From: an uncultured Eubacteriales bacterium
Lineage (GTDB): Bacteria; Bacillota; Clostridia; Christensenellales; Aristaeellaceae
NCBI GenBank assembly: GCA_900315315.1
Contig: OMYT01000001.1
Span: forward strand, 62,001-126,000
DNA length: 64,000 bases
Direction: 5' to 3'
The position numbers were made by a program, and so were the translations under genes. Of this stretch, positions 36,179 through 44,870 are shown one piece after another. Below the pieces are notes generated by a model, which saw only the letters and a list, made by a program, of their open reading frames with translations, searched no databases and was not told the DNA's origin. Within the stretch, counting starts at the first letter, position 1; every line of letters begins with the position of its first letter.

Positions 36179-37435
36179 ATGAACAGAATTAATCAAATCA
36201 TCAGACAGGCAGAACAGGAACTTCAGGAGCAATTTGCCGAAATCGAAGCCAATGAAGAAATGAGGACCCGGCAGGTACTGGACAGTTTCCGTAAATTCGG
36301 CGTGAGCTACCGGCACTTCGCTCCAACGACCGGCTACGGCTATGACGATATCGGACGGGATACGCTGGAAAAGATCTACGCCGATCTGTTCCATACGGAA
36401 GCGGCGCTGATGCGGCCCCATGTAGCCAGCGGCACAGTGGCGCTGAGCCTGACGCTTTTCGGCATGACAAAGCCGGGAGAACGAATCCTGAGCGCCACCG
36501 GTATGCCGTATGATACGCTGCAGAGCGTAATAGGCACCGGGAAAAAAACGCCGCCAGGATCCCTGAAAGAAATGGGGATTGGCTTTGACTGCGTCGAGCT
36601 GAAAGACGGCAAAATTGACGTGGAGGCGGCGGAAGCCGCAATCACGGAGAAGACCACCCTGATCATTGCCCAGCGAAGCCGCGGCTATGCTTGGCGGCCA
36701 AGCCTTATGCCGGAAGCTTTTGAGGACCTGGCCGAGATGATTCATACCCGACATCCGGGCATTCGCCTGATGGTCGATAACTGCTACGGCGAGTTTGTCC
36801 GCGGGGACGAACCGACCGATCACGGGGCGGATCTCTGCGTCGGCAGCCTGATCAAAAATCCGGGCGGCGGAATCGCGCCAACAGGCGGATATGTGGTCGG
36901 CAGAAGAGAAGATATCGAACGGATCGCATACCGGCTGACAGCGCCGAGCCTGGGCAGGGAACTGGGTTCCTACGCGGCTTCCTACCGGCCGTTTTATCAG
37001 GGATTGTTTATGGCGCCGCACACGGTAACCCAGGCACTGAAGACCGCGCTGCTGACCGCGCGCGTGTTTGAAAACCTTGGTTTTGCAACGACTCCGCCGG
37101 CAAATGAACAAAGAGCAGATATTATCCAGGCAATCCGTTTCGGGAAACCAGAACTGCTGGTTGCTTTCTGCCAGGGAATCCAGACAGCGAGCCCGGTTGA
37201 CAGCATGGCGATGCCGGAACCCTGGGACATGCCGGGATATGATGATCAGGTAGTCATGGCGGCAGGAACATTTGTGGCAGGCGCCAGCATTGAACTGAGT
37301 GCTGACGGGCCCATGCGCGAACCCTATATCGCCTATATGCAGGGAGGATTGACCTATACACACGGGCGGATTGCCCTGGGAGAAGCGCTGAACAGAATGC
37401 TCCAAACCGGGGCAATGAAGGTTCAGGAATCTTGA
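36179..37435 (+). CDS. PLP-dependent methionine gamma-lyase family protein (YnbB/aluminium-resistance type)
   Basis: This 418-residue protein belongs to the Met_gamma_lyase family (PF06838), annotated in Bacillus as YnbB and in some genomes as aluminium resistance protein. The fold is that of cystathionine lyases. The likely PLP lysine is in SLIKNPGGGIAPTGGY (near residue 225), with DNCYGEFV just before it. Real substrates are not established. Its usual neighbours are miaA and hfq or glnR, and here it directly follows miaA. GGAGG lies upstream of ATG 36179. Its stop codon overlaps the -35 box of the transketolase promoter. Confidence 0.9.
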   Translation: MNRINQIIRQAEQELQEQFAEIEANEEMRTRQVLDSFRKFGVSYRHFAPTTGYGYDDIGRDTLEKIYADLFHTEAALMRPHVASGTVALSLTLFGMTKPGERILSATGMPYDTLQSVIGTGKKTPPGSLKEMGIGFDCVELKDGKIDVEAAEAAITEKTTLIIAQRSRGYAWRPSLMPEAFEDLAEMIHTRHPGIRLMVDNCYGEFVRGDEPTDHGADLCVGSLIKNPGGGIAPTGGYVVGRREDIERIAYRLTAPSLGRELGSYAASYRPFYQGLFMAPHTVTQALKTALLTARVFENLGFATTPPANEQRADIIQAIRFGKPELLVAFCQGIQTASPVDSMAMPEPWDMPGYDDQVVMAAGTFVAGASIELSADGPMREPYIAYMQGGLTYTHGRIALGEALNRMLQTGAMKVQES

Positions 37436-37460
37436 CAATAAGCACGCTGAAAACTATAAT
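37432..37460 (+). promoter_or_regulatory. Consensus sigma-A promoter for the split transketolase
   Basis: TTGACA (37432-37437), exactly 17 bases, TATAAT (37455-37460): a perfect match to both boxes. The -35 box includes the stop codon of the upstream lyase gene. The start codon of the transketolase gene is about 47 bases after the -10 box. Confidence 0.85.
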
Positions 37461-37507
37461 AATACAGTATGTGCAAACCATGTAATTACTGGAACGGAGG
37501 GAAAGAA

Positions 37508-38320
37508 ATGGATATTCAGACACTTGAATCCTATGCCCGGGAAGTCAGAAAAGATATCATTATCATGACATCCAAGGCCGGCGCCGGCCATCCGGGCGGC
37601 TCCCTGTCCTGTACCGACGCACTGGTTGCGTTATATTTCGACGTGATGAACGTCGATCCGAAGAACGACAAGATGCCGGAACGCGACCGGTTTGTGCTCT
37701 CAAAGGGCCACGCGGCTCCTGCCCTGTACGGAACGCTTTGTGAACGCGGCTTTTTCGGCAAGGAAGAATTCGACAAGTTCCGCCAGCTGCACGGAATCCT
37801 GCAGGGACATCCGGATACCAAAAAATGTCCCGGCGTTGACGCTTCCACCGGGTCACTGGGCCAGGGCATCTCGATTGCGGTCGGCATGGCGCTGGGCGCA
37901 AAGCATATCGGCAGCAAGAGCCGGGTGTACACAGTGATCGGCGACGGCGAAAGCCAGGAAGGCCTGGTATGGGAAGCCAGCATGGCGGCAGCGCACTACA
38001 AGCTTGACAACCTGACAGTGATCCTGGATCATAACGGGCTGCAAATTGACGGCAGCAACGACGAAGTTATGAGCCTGGGAGACATCAAAGCCAAAGCGCT
38101 GGCTTTCGGATACGACGTGATCGAAGTGGAAAACGGCAACGATATGAAGCAGGTTCTGGTCGCACTACATACACCGCCCTGTCCCGGAAAGCCGCGCTAC
38201 ATTATCCTGAACACAACAAAGGGTAAAGGCGTAAGCTTCATGGAAGGACAGGTCGGCTGGCACGGAAAAGCACCGAACGCTGAACAGGCAGCGCAGGCGC
38301 TGAAAGAATTGGAGGGCTGA
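37508..38320 (+). CDS. Transketolase, N-terminal (thiamine diphosphate-binding) subunit
   Basis: Transketolase moves two-carbon units between sugar phosphates in the pentose phosphate pathway. Here the enzyme is split and this is the first half: HPGGSLSCTDALVALYF, SKGHAAPALY, STGSLGQGIS and the ThDP/metal motif GDGESQEG...WEA...LDNLTVILDHN (about residues 142-180). Split transketolases are normal in many Clostridia. ATG 37508 has GGAGGGAAAG upstream; the frame is open to 37469 but without a better site. The second half starts four bases after this stop. Confidence 0.94.
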   Translation: MDIQTLESYAREVRKDIIIMTSKAGAGHPGGSLSCTDALVALYFDVMNVDPKNDKMPERDRFVLSKGHAAPALYGTLCERGFFGKEEFDKFRQLHGILQGHPDTKKCPGVDASTGSLGQGISIAVGMALGAKHIGSKSRVYTVIGDGESQEGLVWEASMAAAHYKLDNLTVILDHNGLQIDGSNDEVMSLGDIKAKALAFGYDVIEVENGNDMKQVLVALHTPPCPGKPRYIILNTTKGKGVSFMEGQVGWHGKAPNAEQAAQALKELEG

Positions 38321-38324
38321 GAAA

Positions 38325-39242
38325 ATGGAAAAGAAAGCGGTACGTGTTGCATACGGTGAAGCCCTTGTGAAACTGGGCAAGACCAATGACAAAGTAGTCG
38401 TTCTGGATGCAGACCTCGCTTCCGCAACGATGACAAACGCCTTCAAAAAGGAATTCCCGAACCGGTTCTATGACTGCGGTATCGCGGAAGCAAACATGGT
38501 CGACATGGCTGCCGGCATGAGCACGATGGGACTGATCCCATTCTGTTCAACGTTCGCGGTTTTTGCTGGCAGGAACTATGACCAGATCCGCAACGGCGTG
38601 TGCTATCCAAAGTTCAATGTCAAATTCGGTTTCAGCCATGCCGGCATTACGGTCGGCGAAGACGGCGGAAGCCATCAGGCCATAGAAGATATCTCACTGA
38701 TGCGCGGGATTCCGGGAATGACGGTGTTTGTTCCCTCCGACGCGAATGAGTGCCATCAGTGCGTGGAAGCGGCGGCAGAGATCAACGGCCCGGTATATAT
38801 CCGGACTGCGCGGCTGGCGACACCGGTTTACGATCCCAGGCCGTTCACGGCCGGAAAGGGCACCGTGATCCGGGACGGAAGCGATTGCGTGATCTTTACT
38901 TGCGGCATCATGCTGGAACATACAATGGAAGCCGCCGAGATCTTGGAAAGCAAGGGCATCAAGACGGCGCTGGTTTCCTTCCATACGATCAAGCCTTTTG
39001 ACGAAGCACTGGCGTGCACCTACGCGGCAAAGTGCAAGAAGGTTTTCACGGTGGAAGAACATTCGATTCTCGGCGGACTGGGGGACACAGTTGCTTCCGC
39101 GATCATCGGAAAGGGTGTTGAGAAGTTTAAGAAGATCGGCATCAATGATGAGTTCGGGCAGAGCGGAAAGCCTGTAGATCTGCTTAAAGAATATGGGCTT
39201 ACCGGACCGCAAATCGCAGAAACGATTCTGAAGGATCTGTGA
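38325..39242 (+). CDS. Transketolase, C-terminal subunit
   Basis: This is the second half of the split enzyme, with the pyrimidine-binding and C-terminal domains. VLDADLASATMT, GIAEANMVDMAAGMS and FAGRNYDQIRN are in the pyrimidine domain, and the C-terminal part ends with VEEHSILGGLGDTVA. The DxDL and GIAE segments match transketolase and not pyruvate dehydrogenase. The 305-residue length is typical. It is transcribed with the N-terminal subunit from the consensus promoter and closed by a strong terminator. Confidence 0.94.
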   Translation: MEKKAVRVAYGEALVKLGKTNDKVVVLDADLASATMTNAFKKEFPNRFYDCGIAEANMVDMAAGMSTMGLIPFCSTFAVFAGRNYDQIRNGVCYPKFNVKFGFSHAGITVGEDGGSHQAIEDISLMRGIPGMTVFVPSDANECHQCVEAAAEINGPVYIRTARLATPVYDPRPFTAGKGTVIRDGSDCVIFTCGIMLEHTMEAAEILESKGIKTALVSFHTIKPFDEALACTYAAKCKKVFTVEEHSILGGLGDTVASAIIGKGVEKFKKIGINDEFGQSGKPVDLLKEYGLTGPQIAETILKDL

Positions 39243-39253
39243 TTCTGAAACTC

Positions 39254-39290
39254 CCCCTTTCCGGCGACGAAAGGCCGGAAAGGGGCTTTT
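39254..39290 (+). terminator. Rho-independent terminator after transketolase
   Basis: CCCCTTTCCGGC, eight bases, GCCGGAAAGGGG make a perfect 12-base stem (39254-39285), followed by CTTTTATACTTTAT. It separates the transketolase pair from the lipid kinase gene. Confidence 0.9.
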
Positions 39291-39315
39291 ATACTTTATA
39301 AGCGGGTGTTCAGAA

Positions 39316-40185
39316 ATGTACTGGGCATTTATTGTAAATCCTATTGCCGGAACAGGGTTTTCCTTACAAACAATGAAAAACCTGGAGGGACGGCTAAGAC
39401 AAAAAGGAATTGAATATAAGGTATTCCTGACCGAAAGACCCGGGCACGCGACACAGATCGCAGCCCAACTTGCCGAAGAAGATCAGGTTTACGCCGTTGT
39501 AGCCGTCGGTGGGGACGGAACAGCATCTGAAGTGGCAGCAGGACTTTGCGAAACAGGGAAACCAATGGGCATCATACCGGCCGGAACCGGAAATGATTTC
39601 ATTAAGACGACCAATATTCCGAATGATCCGCAGAAAGCGTTAGAACTGCTTTTATCCCGGCAGCCGGTTGATACGGATACGGGCACGGTAAACGATCAGT
39701 TTTTTTTGAATGTTTGCGGAACAGGCTTTGATGTGACAGTGCTTGATTACGCGGAAAGCTTAAAGGATAAACACAGAGGACTGACACCTTACCTTATCGG
39801 ATTGCTGAAAGCGATACGACATTATGAAAGCGTTAAACTGAAAGTGACAGCAGACGGAAAGACAGAGGAGGGACGTTACCTGGTCTGCTCCATTGCGAAC
39901 GGACGCTATATCGGCGGAGGAATTCCCATATGTCCCGAAGCGAATCCGGCAGACGGAAAACTAAACCTGGTGCTGATTAAACATCGGGCACGATGGAAGA
40001 TTCCGTTCTATCTTCCGGGACTGATGATGTCGAAAGACCTGAAATTTAAAGTTACAAGCCATCGGCTCGTTTCCAGAATCCTGATCGAAGGTGACAACCT
40101 CAGGATCAATATAGACGGGGCGATACAGCCCATGGAAAAGGTTGAATTTACCGTTAAACCAGCGTCGCTGAGGCTGATCCGATAA
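39316..40185 (+). CDS. Diacylglycerol/lipid kinase (YegS/BmrU/DgkB family)
   Basis: Members of this family phosphorylate diacylglycerol or related lipids at the inner face of the membrane, returning diacylglycerol to phospholipid synthesis. The start has the nucleotide-binding IVNPIAGTG, then GGDGT at residues 65-69 and GTGNDF near 94-99. The C-terminal beta domain includes NGRYIGGGIPICPEA, typical of DgkB. The lipid acted on cannot be told from sequence. The chain is 289 residues. The gene follows the transketolase terminator by 25 bases, and its promoter is not obvious. Confidence 0.9.
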   Translation: MYWAFIVNPIAGTGFSLQTMKNLEGRLRQKGIEYKVFLTERPGHATQIAAQLAEEDQVYAVVAVGGDGTASEVAAGLCETGKPMGIIPAGTGNDFIKTTNIPNDPQKALELLLSRQPVDTDTGTVNDQFFLNVCGTGFDVTVLDYAESLKDKHRGLTPYLIGLLKAIRHYESVKLKVTADGKTEEGRYLVCSIANGRYIGGGIPICPEANPADGKLNLVLIKHRARWKIPFYLPGLMMSKDLKFKVTSHRLVSRILIEGDNLRINIDGAIQPMEKVEFTVKPASLRLIR

Positions 40186-40204
40186 ACAAGAGGGGGAAAT
40201 CACA

Positions 40205-40810
40205 TTGGCGAGTACAAACAATATTCGCGACAAGGCGAAAAAGCTGTGGATGAAAAGCATGAACACCATTGGCAATACCGCTACAAACATCGCGAATAAT
40301 ACCAAGTACAAAGTTGATGAGATGGCGCTCCAGAATCGACGTAGAGAACTGGCCGGTGATCTTTCCCACGTTGTATACTCACTGTGGATGAAGGGGAACA
40401 AGTTTCCGCCGGATGTGACTAAAATGCTTGAAGAATTGCAGGAACTTGACAACCGGCTGAACGATATGAGGGCAGAAAAATATGCACAGGGAAAAGACTC
40501 AGCAACTGAAACGGTCGCAAGAGAAGCAGCTTCTGAAGGAGTCGACGAAACGGAAGAGCTATTTCAGGAGCCCCAGAAGCCGAAAGAAGTAACAGAGAAA
40601 GAACCGGAGGACGATGAACCGATCAGTGAAGCGATTACCCCAGCATCTTCATCTCTTCAGTCAGAGATTAACGGATACTTTGATCACGGAACAGACGTGA
40701 ATAAAGCAGCTGAAAAAGTAAATTCGAGTCTTGATCAGCTGACTGACAGGATCAGAGCATTTTCACCGGAGTATTCCGGTGAAGAAAAAAAATCGGAGGA
40801 AGCAGAATGA
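40205..40810 (+). CDS. Helical protein of unknown function with acidic tail
   Basis: I do not recognise a named family. Residues 1-95 are predicted helical and basic to neutral (repeated Asn/Lys-rich turns, then a possible coiled coil EELQELDNRLNDMRAEKY). Residues 96-200 are very acidic and low complexity. No signal peptide or membrane segment is seen, so it is cytoplasmic or peripheral. Translation probably starts at TTG 40205 with AGAGGGGGA upstream. The stop overlaps the start of the exported protein at 40807 (ATGA), so the two are made together. Confidence 0.75.
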   Translation: MASTNNIRDKAKKLWMKSMNTIGNTATNIANNTKYKVDEMALQNRRRELAGDLSHVVYSLWMKGNKFPPDVTKMLEELQELDNRLNDMRAEKYAQGKDSATETVAREAASEGVDETEELFQEPQKPKEVTEKEPEDDEPISEAITPASSSLQSEINGYFDHGTDVNKAAEKVNSSLDQLTDRIRAFSPEYSGEEKKSEEAE

Positions 40811-41397
40811 GGTTCAGAAATATATTCCTGATCATGCTGACGGTGCTCTTCATAACCTTCGGAATCGCATTAGGTGATAACTCCGAAACGGACAATATCA
40901 GCTATGGCGAATGGGATTGGGACAATGAAGCGCTCAATGCTTTTACCGGGTCTTTAGATGTTTCGCAATGGAGCGGCACGGAACTGACGTTCCAAATGAA
41001 AGCAATATTTGAACCCCAAAGCGAATCAGCTTCCGAAATCAATCCCAAATTCACGCATTTCAACGGCAAACGATTACCGATGCTGAAGCAAAGCAACAGC
41101 TACACTTACACTCCGGGAAACGATCAGACAATTGGGTTCGAGGGATCCCTGCAGATGCCGGAAAAGGATCACTATCAGAAGATTTCGATTGATCTGACGG
41201 TGACTGATTCCAGCGGTAAGGAACTGAAAAAAATTACCGTAACCGTGTCTACAGGCAGCGGAGACAATGTGGTACAACGGGGCAATATCTTTTATATCCC
41301 GTTTGAAATCAGGACGCTTGCGATTATCATTGCAGCTTTTGCGGCGCTCGTCTGGTGTGCAGCTATTATACGGAACCGGGTGCTAAACAGGAAATAA
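40807..41397 (+). CDS. Membrane-anchored extracytoplasmic protein, unknown function
   Basis: A signal peptide (residues 4-22, ending IALG) and a C-terminal membrane helix (about 167-186) followed by a short basic tail place residues 25-165 outside the cell. That part has the alternating pattern of a beta sandwich (DLTVTDSSGKELKKITVTVS) but no family I can name. Because the start overlaps the stop of the acidic helical protein, the pair may form one inner/outer membrane complex; this is inference. cysS follows 20 bases later. Confidence 0.72.
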   Translation: MRFRNIFLIMLTVLFITFGIALGDNSETDNISYGEWDWDNEALNAFTGSLDVSQWSGTELTFQMKAIFEPQSESASEINPKFTHFNGKRLPMLKQSNSYTYTPGNDQTIGFEGSLQMPEKDHYQKISIDLTVTDSSGKELKKITVTVSTGSGDNVVQRGNIFYIPFEIRTLAIIIAAFAALVWCAAIIRNRVLNRK

Positions 41398-41417
41398 TAT
41401 AACAGGAGAATATGTAT

Positions 41418-42824
41418 ATGCAAATTTTTAACAGCCTGACAAGAAAAAAAGAAGAATTCAAGCCAATCCATGAAGGTAAGGTAGGAATCTATGCCTGTGG
41501 GCCAACGGTTTACAATTATTTCCATATCGGAAACGCCAGGCCTTTTATCACCTTCGACGTACTGCGCAGACAGCTAGAGCGGGAAGGCTATCAAGTTACC
41601 TTTGTTCAGAACTTTACGGATATCGACGACAAGATGATCCGACGGGCAAACGAGGAAGGCATCACAGTCAAAGAACTTGCTGACCGGTTTATTGCAGAAT
41701 ACTATACAGATGCCGGGGCACTCGGGATACGGCCCGCAACGGTTCACCCAAAGGCGACGGAACATATCGCAGAGATCATTACACTGATCTCACGGCTTAT
41801 TGAGAACGGCCATGCTTACGCAACGCCTTCCGGAGATGTTTATTACCGCGTTTCCGCGTTTCCTGGATACGGAAAGCTGTCGGGACAGAACATGGAAGAC
41901 CGAGAAATGGGCGCCAGCGAACGGCTGAACGAAGAAACAGACAAAGAAGCGCCTGAAGACTTTGCCCTGTGGAAGGCACAGAAACCAGGAGAACCCTCCT
42001 GGGACAGTCCATGGGGCAAGGGAAGACCGGGATGGCATATTGAATGCTCGGCGATGAGCATGAAGTATCTCGGAGAGACATTCGACATCCATTGCGGCGG
42101 AAAAGACCTACTGTTTCCGCACCATGAGAATGAGATTGCACAAAGCGAAGGAGCAACGGGAAAAAAGTACGTCAACTACTGGATGCATAACGGCTTCATC
42201 AACGTGGATAACCAGAAAATGAGCAAAAGCCTGAACAATTTCTTCACCGTGCGTGATATCGCCAAGGAATACGACCTGGAAGCGGTGAGGCTATTCATGC
42301 TAAGCGCACATTATCGCAGCCCGATTAATTTCAGCAGGGATCAGATTGAAGCGGCAAACGCCAGCCTGAACAGGCTTTATACAGCCAGGAATTCCCTGAA
42401 ATTCCAGATCGAAAACGGTGAGGATCGTCCACTGAACACGGATGAAGAGGCTTTTGTCGGTCGACTGAAGATATATGAAAAGCGCTTTGACGAAGCCATG
42501 GACGATGACATGAATACAGCTGACGCGCTGGGAGCGATCTTTGAACTGGTCAAGGACGCGAACGTCACGATTCAGCAGGGCTCCTCTATAGAGGCGGCAA
42601 AAGCGGGACTGAACAGCCTGGAAGCTATCTGTGACGTGCTCGGCCTGCTTTCCAGGAAGGAAGATGAACTGCCTGAAGAGATTGCCGCACTCGTGCGGGA
42701 ACGCGCGGAAGCCAGAAAAAACAGGAACTGGGCCAGGAGCGACGAGCTTCGTAACAAGATTGTCAGTGCCGGATATATCCTGGAAGACACAAAACAAGGA
42801 CAGAAGGTCCGGAAAGATGTGTGA
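41418..42824 (+). CDS. cysS: Cysteinyl-tRNA synthetase
   Basis: CysRS charges tRNA(Cys). It is a class I enzyme with a zinc site including Cys27 (YACGPTVY), the signature HIGN at residues 36-39 and KMSKS at 267-271. ECSAMS and FPHHENEIAQSE give the other zinc ligands. The 468-residue length is standard. AGGAG is nine bases before ATG 41418, and only three before ATG 41412, so 41418 is preferred. Its stop overlaps the ComEA-like gene by eight bases. The mini-RNase III gene that often follows cysS is absent here. Confidence 0.96.
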   Translation: MQIFNSLTRKKEEFKPIHEGKVGIYACGPTVYNYFHIGNARPFITFDVLRRQLEREGYQVTFVQNFTDIDDKMIRRANEEGITVKELADRFIAEYYTDAGALGIRPATVHPKATEHIAEIITLISRLIENGHAYATPSGDVYYRVSAFPGYGKLSGQNMEDREMGASERLNEETDKEAPEDFALWKAQKPGEPSWDSPWGKGRPGWHIECSAMSMKYLGETFDIHCGGKDLLFPHHENEIAQSEGATGKKYVNYWMHNGFINVDNQKMSKSLNNFFTVRDIAKEYDLEAVRLFMLSAHYRSPINFSRDQIEAANASLNRLYTARNSLKFQIENGEDRPLNTDEEAFVGRLKIYEKRFDEAMDDDMNTADALGAIFELVKDANVTIQQGSSIEAAKAGLNSLEAICDVLGLLSRKEDELPEEIAALVRERAEARKNRNWARSDELRNKIVSAGYILEDTKQGQKVRKDV

Positions 42825-43191
42825 CCGAAGCAAAAAGACTACTGCGCTGATCCTGATTCCGGCGGCACTGCTTCTCACAATTCTGCCGATCATGCTATTC
42901 CGTACAACGGCTGGAAAAGAATACCGCACATCCGGAAGCGTAGCATGGGTATTGAAGAAAATCGGTACTGAACAAAACGGAAATGTCCGGGTAAACGAAG
43001 CGGATGCAGCAGAACTGGAATCCCTTTACGGAATCGGTCCGGCATACTCGGAAAGAATCATCGAAGAACGGAAAAAGAACGGTCCGTTTTATTACCCGGA
43101 AGATCTGGAAGCAGTAAACGGGATCGGACCGCAAAAATTGAGTGAATTCAGGACAATGATTGACATGACTGCAGACGAGGGTAGGAATTAA
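42817..43191 (+). CDS. ComEA-like helix-hairpin-helix protein with membrane anchor
   Basis: This 124-residue protein has one N-terminal membrane segment (about 9-29) and a C-terminal pair of helix-hairpin-helix motifs (NEADAAELESLYGIGPAYSERIIEERKKNGPF and LEAVNGIGPQKLSEF), the fold by which ComEA binds incoming DNA. The SLBB domain of full ComEA is missing, and no comEC is near. It could be a short DNA receptor or simply an anchored DNA-binding protein. ATG 42817 lies inside the end of cysS with GGAAAG upstream. dnaX starts one base after its stop. Confidence 0.82.
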   Translation: MCDRSKKTTALILIPAALLLTILPIMLFRTTAGKEYRTSGSVAWVLKKIGTEQNGNVRVNEADAAELESLYGIGPAYSERIIEERKKNGPFYYPEDLEAVNGIGPQKLSEFRTMIDMTADEGRN

Positions 43192-43192
43192 G

Positions 43193-44821
43193 ATGGCATA
43201 TCGCGCGCTATACCGTGAATGGAGACCTCAAAACTTTTCCCAAATGGTCGGGCAAAAGGCGATTATCGAAACGCTGCGGAATCAGGTGATCACTCAACGG
43301 ATCGCTCACGCCTATCTTTTCTGCGGATCCCGGGGGACAGGAAAAACCTCCACAGCAAAAATTCTGGCGAAAGCGATCAACTGCCTGAATCCGGAAAACG
43401 GAGATCCATGTGGGAAGTGTGATAACTGCCTTCGGGTGGATCATGAAGAAACCCTGGATATTATCGAGATCGACGCGGCGAGCAACAACGGTGTGAACGA
43501 GATCCGGGATCTGCGCGATACGGTAAAATATCCTCCGCAATTCGGGAAATACAAGGTCTATATTATTGATGAAGTTCATATGCTGACAGCCTCAGCTTTC
43601 AACGCACTGCTTAAGACGCTTGAGGAGCCGCCAGCACATATCGTCTTCATTCTGGCGACGACCGAACCGCAAAAACTGCCGGAGACAATACTGAGCCGGT
43701 GCCAGCGATTTGATTTCGGGCGAATTTCCGTACAAGAGATTACCGGAAGACTGCGCGAGGCAGTGGAAGGAAGCGGTGCCGAGGCTACAGACGGCGCATT
43801 GATGCTGATTGCCCGGACGGCAGAAGGAGGAATGCGCGACGCGCTGAGCATCCTGGACATGTGCCTGGGATATCGGGATCAGGTAGATGAAGAACTGGTA
43901 CGCAGCATTCTGGGAACCAGCGATAATGCATTCCTGTTTCAGTTTTGCGACGCTTTTTCAGAGAATGACGCAAGAAAAATCTTTCTGATGATCGATCAGC
44001 TGATCCGTGAAGGCAAAGATCCGGCGGTGTTTGCCAAGGATGTATGCCGGCATATCAGAGCGTTACTGATTGCTAAGACCAGCGGGGAAGATCTATCCGC
44101 AGTGATGGATATCACGGAAGAGGAAGCAAAGGAATTCATCCGACAAAGTGAACAGTTCACGCTTTCCAGGCTGATGATGATCCTGGATCTTTATCTGGCA
44201 CTGGAAACGGAAATGCGATATGTATCTACACCCCGCCTCGCTCTGGAAAATATCAGCCTGAAATGCTGCCTGCGGATGGAACAGGCAGACGACCAGGCTT
44301 TAAGAGACAGAATTTTCGAACTGGAAAAGCAGATGAACGGTTTGCTGAAGAGGATTGAAAACGGAGAGATTATTGCTTCTTCAACAAGTACATCTGCGGC
44401 GCCGGCAGATGAAACAAAGAAAAAGGATCAGAAAGAAACCATTCCCGCCGCGCCCGAGCAGAAGAAACCAAAGACCAACAATGCCGTATCCGGAGCGTGG
44501 AAAGAAATGATGGACCGCTTCAAGAGAAATGATCCGGCCATATGGAGCATGCTGACCCAGGGCAGCCTGATCAGCTGTGAAAACGGAAAGTTTGTGTGGC
44601 AACCGAACCAGCCCGAAGGATCCATGTTCCTGATTCCGCTGAGCAAGGCTGAAAAAAAGCAAAAGATCTGCGATTGTCTTTCGGAAATCACCGGGATGAC
44701 CTGCGAATTCACAGCTACTGAGGCAGGGCAGACAGCAAGCGGCGGGCAAAGCAGCGAAAAGGAATACCTGAATCAGTTGTATGATATGTTCGGGGCTGAT
44801 AAAGTGATTATTCAGGAATAA
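43193..44821 (+). CDS. dnaX: DNA polymerase III subunits gamma/tau
   Basis: DnaX is the clamp-loader ATPase that places the beta clamp on DNA and, as tau, ties the polymerases together. Walker A GSRGTGKT is at residues 45-52, the four-Cys zinc module at 64/73/76/79, DEVHMLT is Walker B, and TTEPQKLPETILSRCQRF holds sensor 1 and the SRC motif. A Lys/Glu/Ala/Pro linker near 400-430 leads to a C-terminal tau-like domain. I see no A-run slippage site for a separate gamma product. The ybaB and recR genes that usually follow are not present. Confidence 0.95.
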   Translation: MAYRALYREWRPQNFSQMVGQKAIIETLRNQVITQRIAHAYLFCGSRGTGKTSTAKILAKAINCLNPENGDPCGKCDNCLRVDHEETLDIIEIDAASNNGVNEIRDLRDTVKYPPQFGKYKVYIIDEVHMLTASAFNALLKTLEEPPAHIVFILATTEPQKLPETILSRCQRFDFGRISVQEITGRLREAVEGSGAEATDGALMLIARTAEGGMRDALSILDMCLGYRDQVDEELVRSILGTSDNAFLFQFCDAFSENDARKIFLMIDQLIREGKDPAVFAKDVCRHIRALLIAKTSGEDLSAVMDITEEEAKEFIRQSEQFTLSRLMMILDLYLALETEMRYVSTPRLALENISLKCCLRMEQADDQALRDRIFELEKQMNGLLKRIENGEIIASSTSTSAAPADETKKKDQKETIPAAPEQKKPKTNNAVSGAWKEMMDRFKRNDPAIWSMLTQGSLISCENGKFVWQPNQPEGSMFLIPLSKAEKKQKICDCLSEITGMTCEFTATEAGQTASGGQSSEKEYLNQLYDMFGADKVIIQE

Positions 44822-44826
44822 AAAAG

Positions 44827-44850
44827 CACCCGGTCAACTGTGACCGGGTG
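44827..44850. terminator. Terminator between converging dnaX and yajC
   Basis: CACCCGGTCA, four bases, TGACCGGGTG form a 10-base stem. A U run of six follows on the minus strand, so it is a strong terminator for yajC. On the plus strand there is no good T tract, though the hairpin may still stop dnaX transcripts. Confidence 0.8.
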
Positions 44851-44870
44851 AAATCATTACAGGGAAGGGA

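Noticed and set aside
36017-37438. A 473-codon minus-strand open frame
   Set aside because: It is antisense to the PLP lyase, and no motif or ribosome-binding site supports it.
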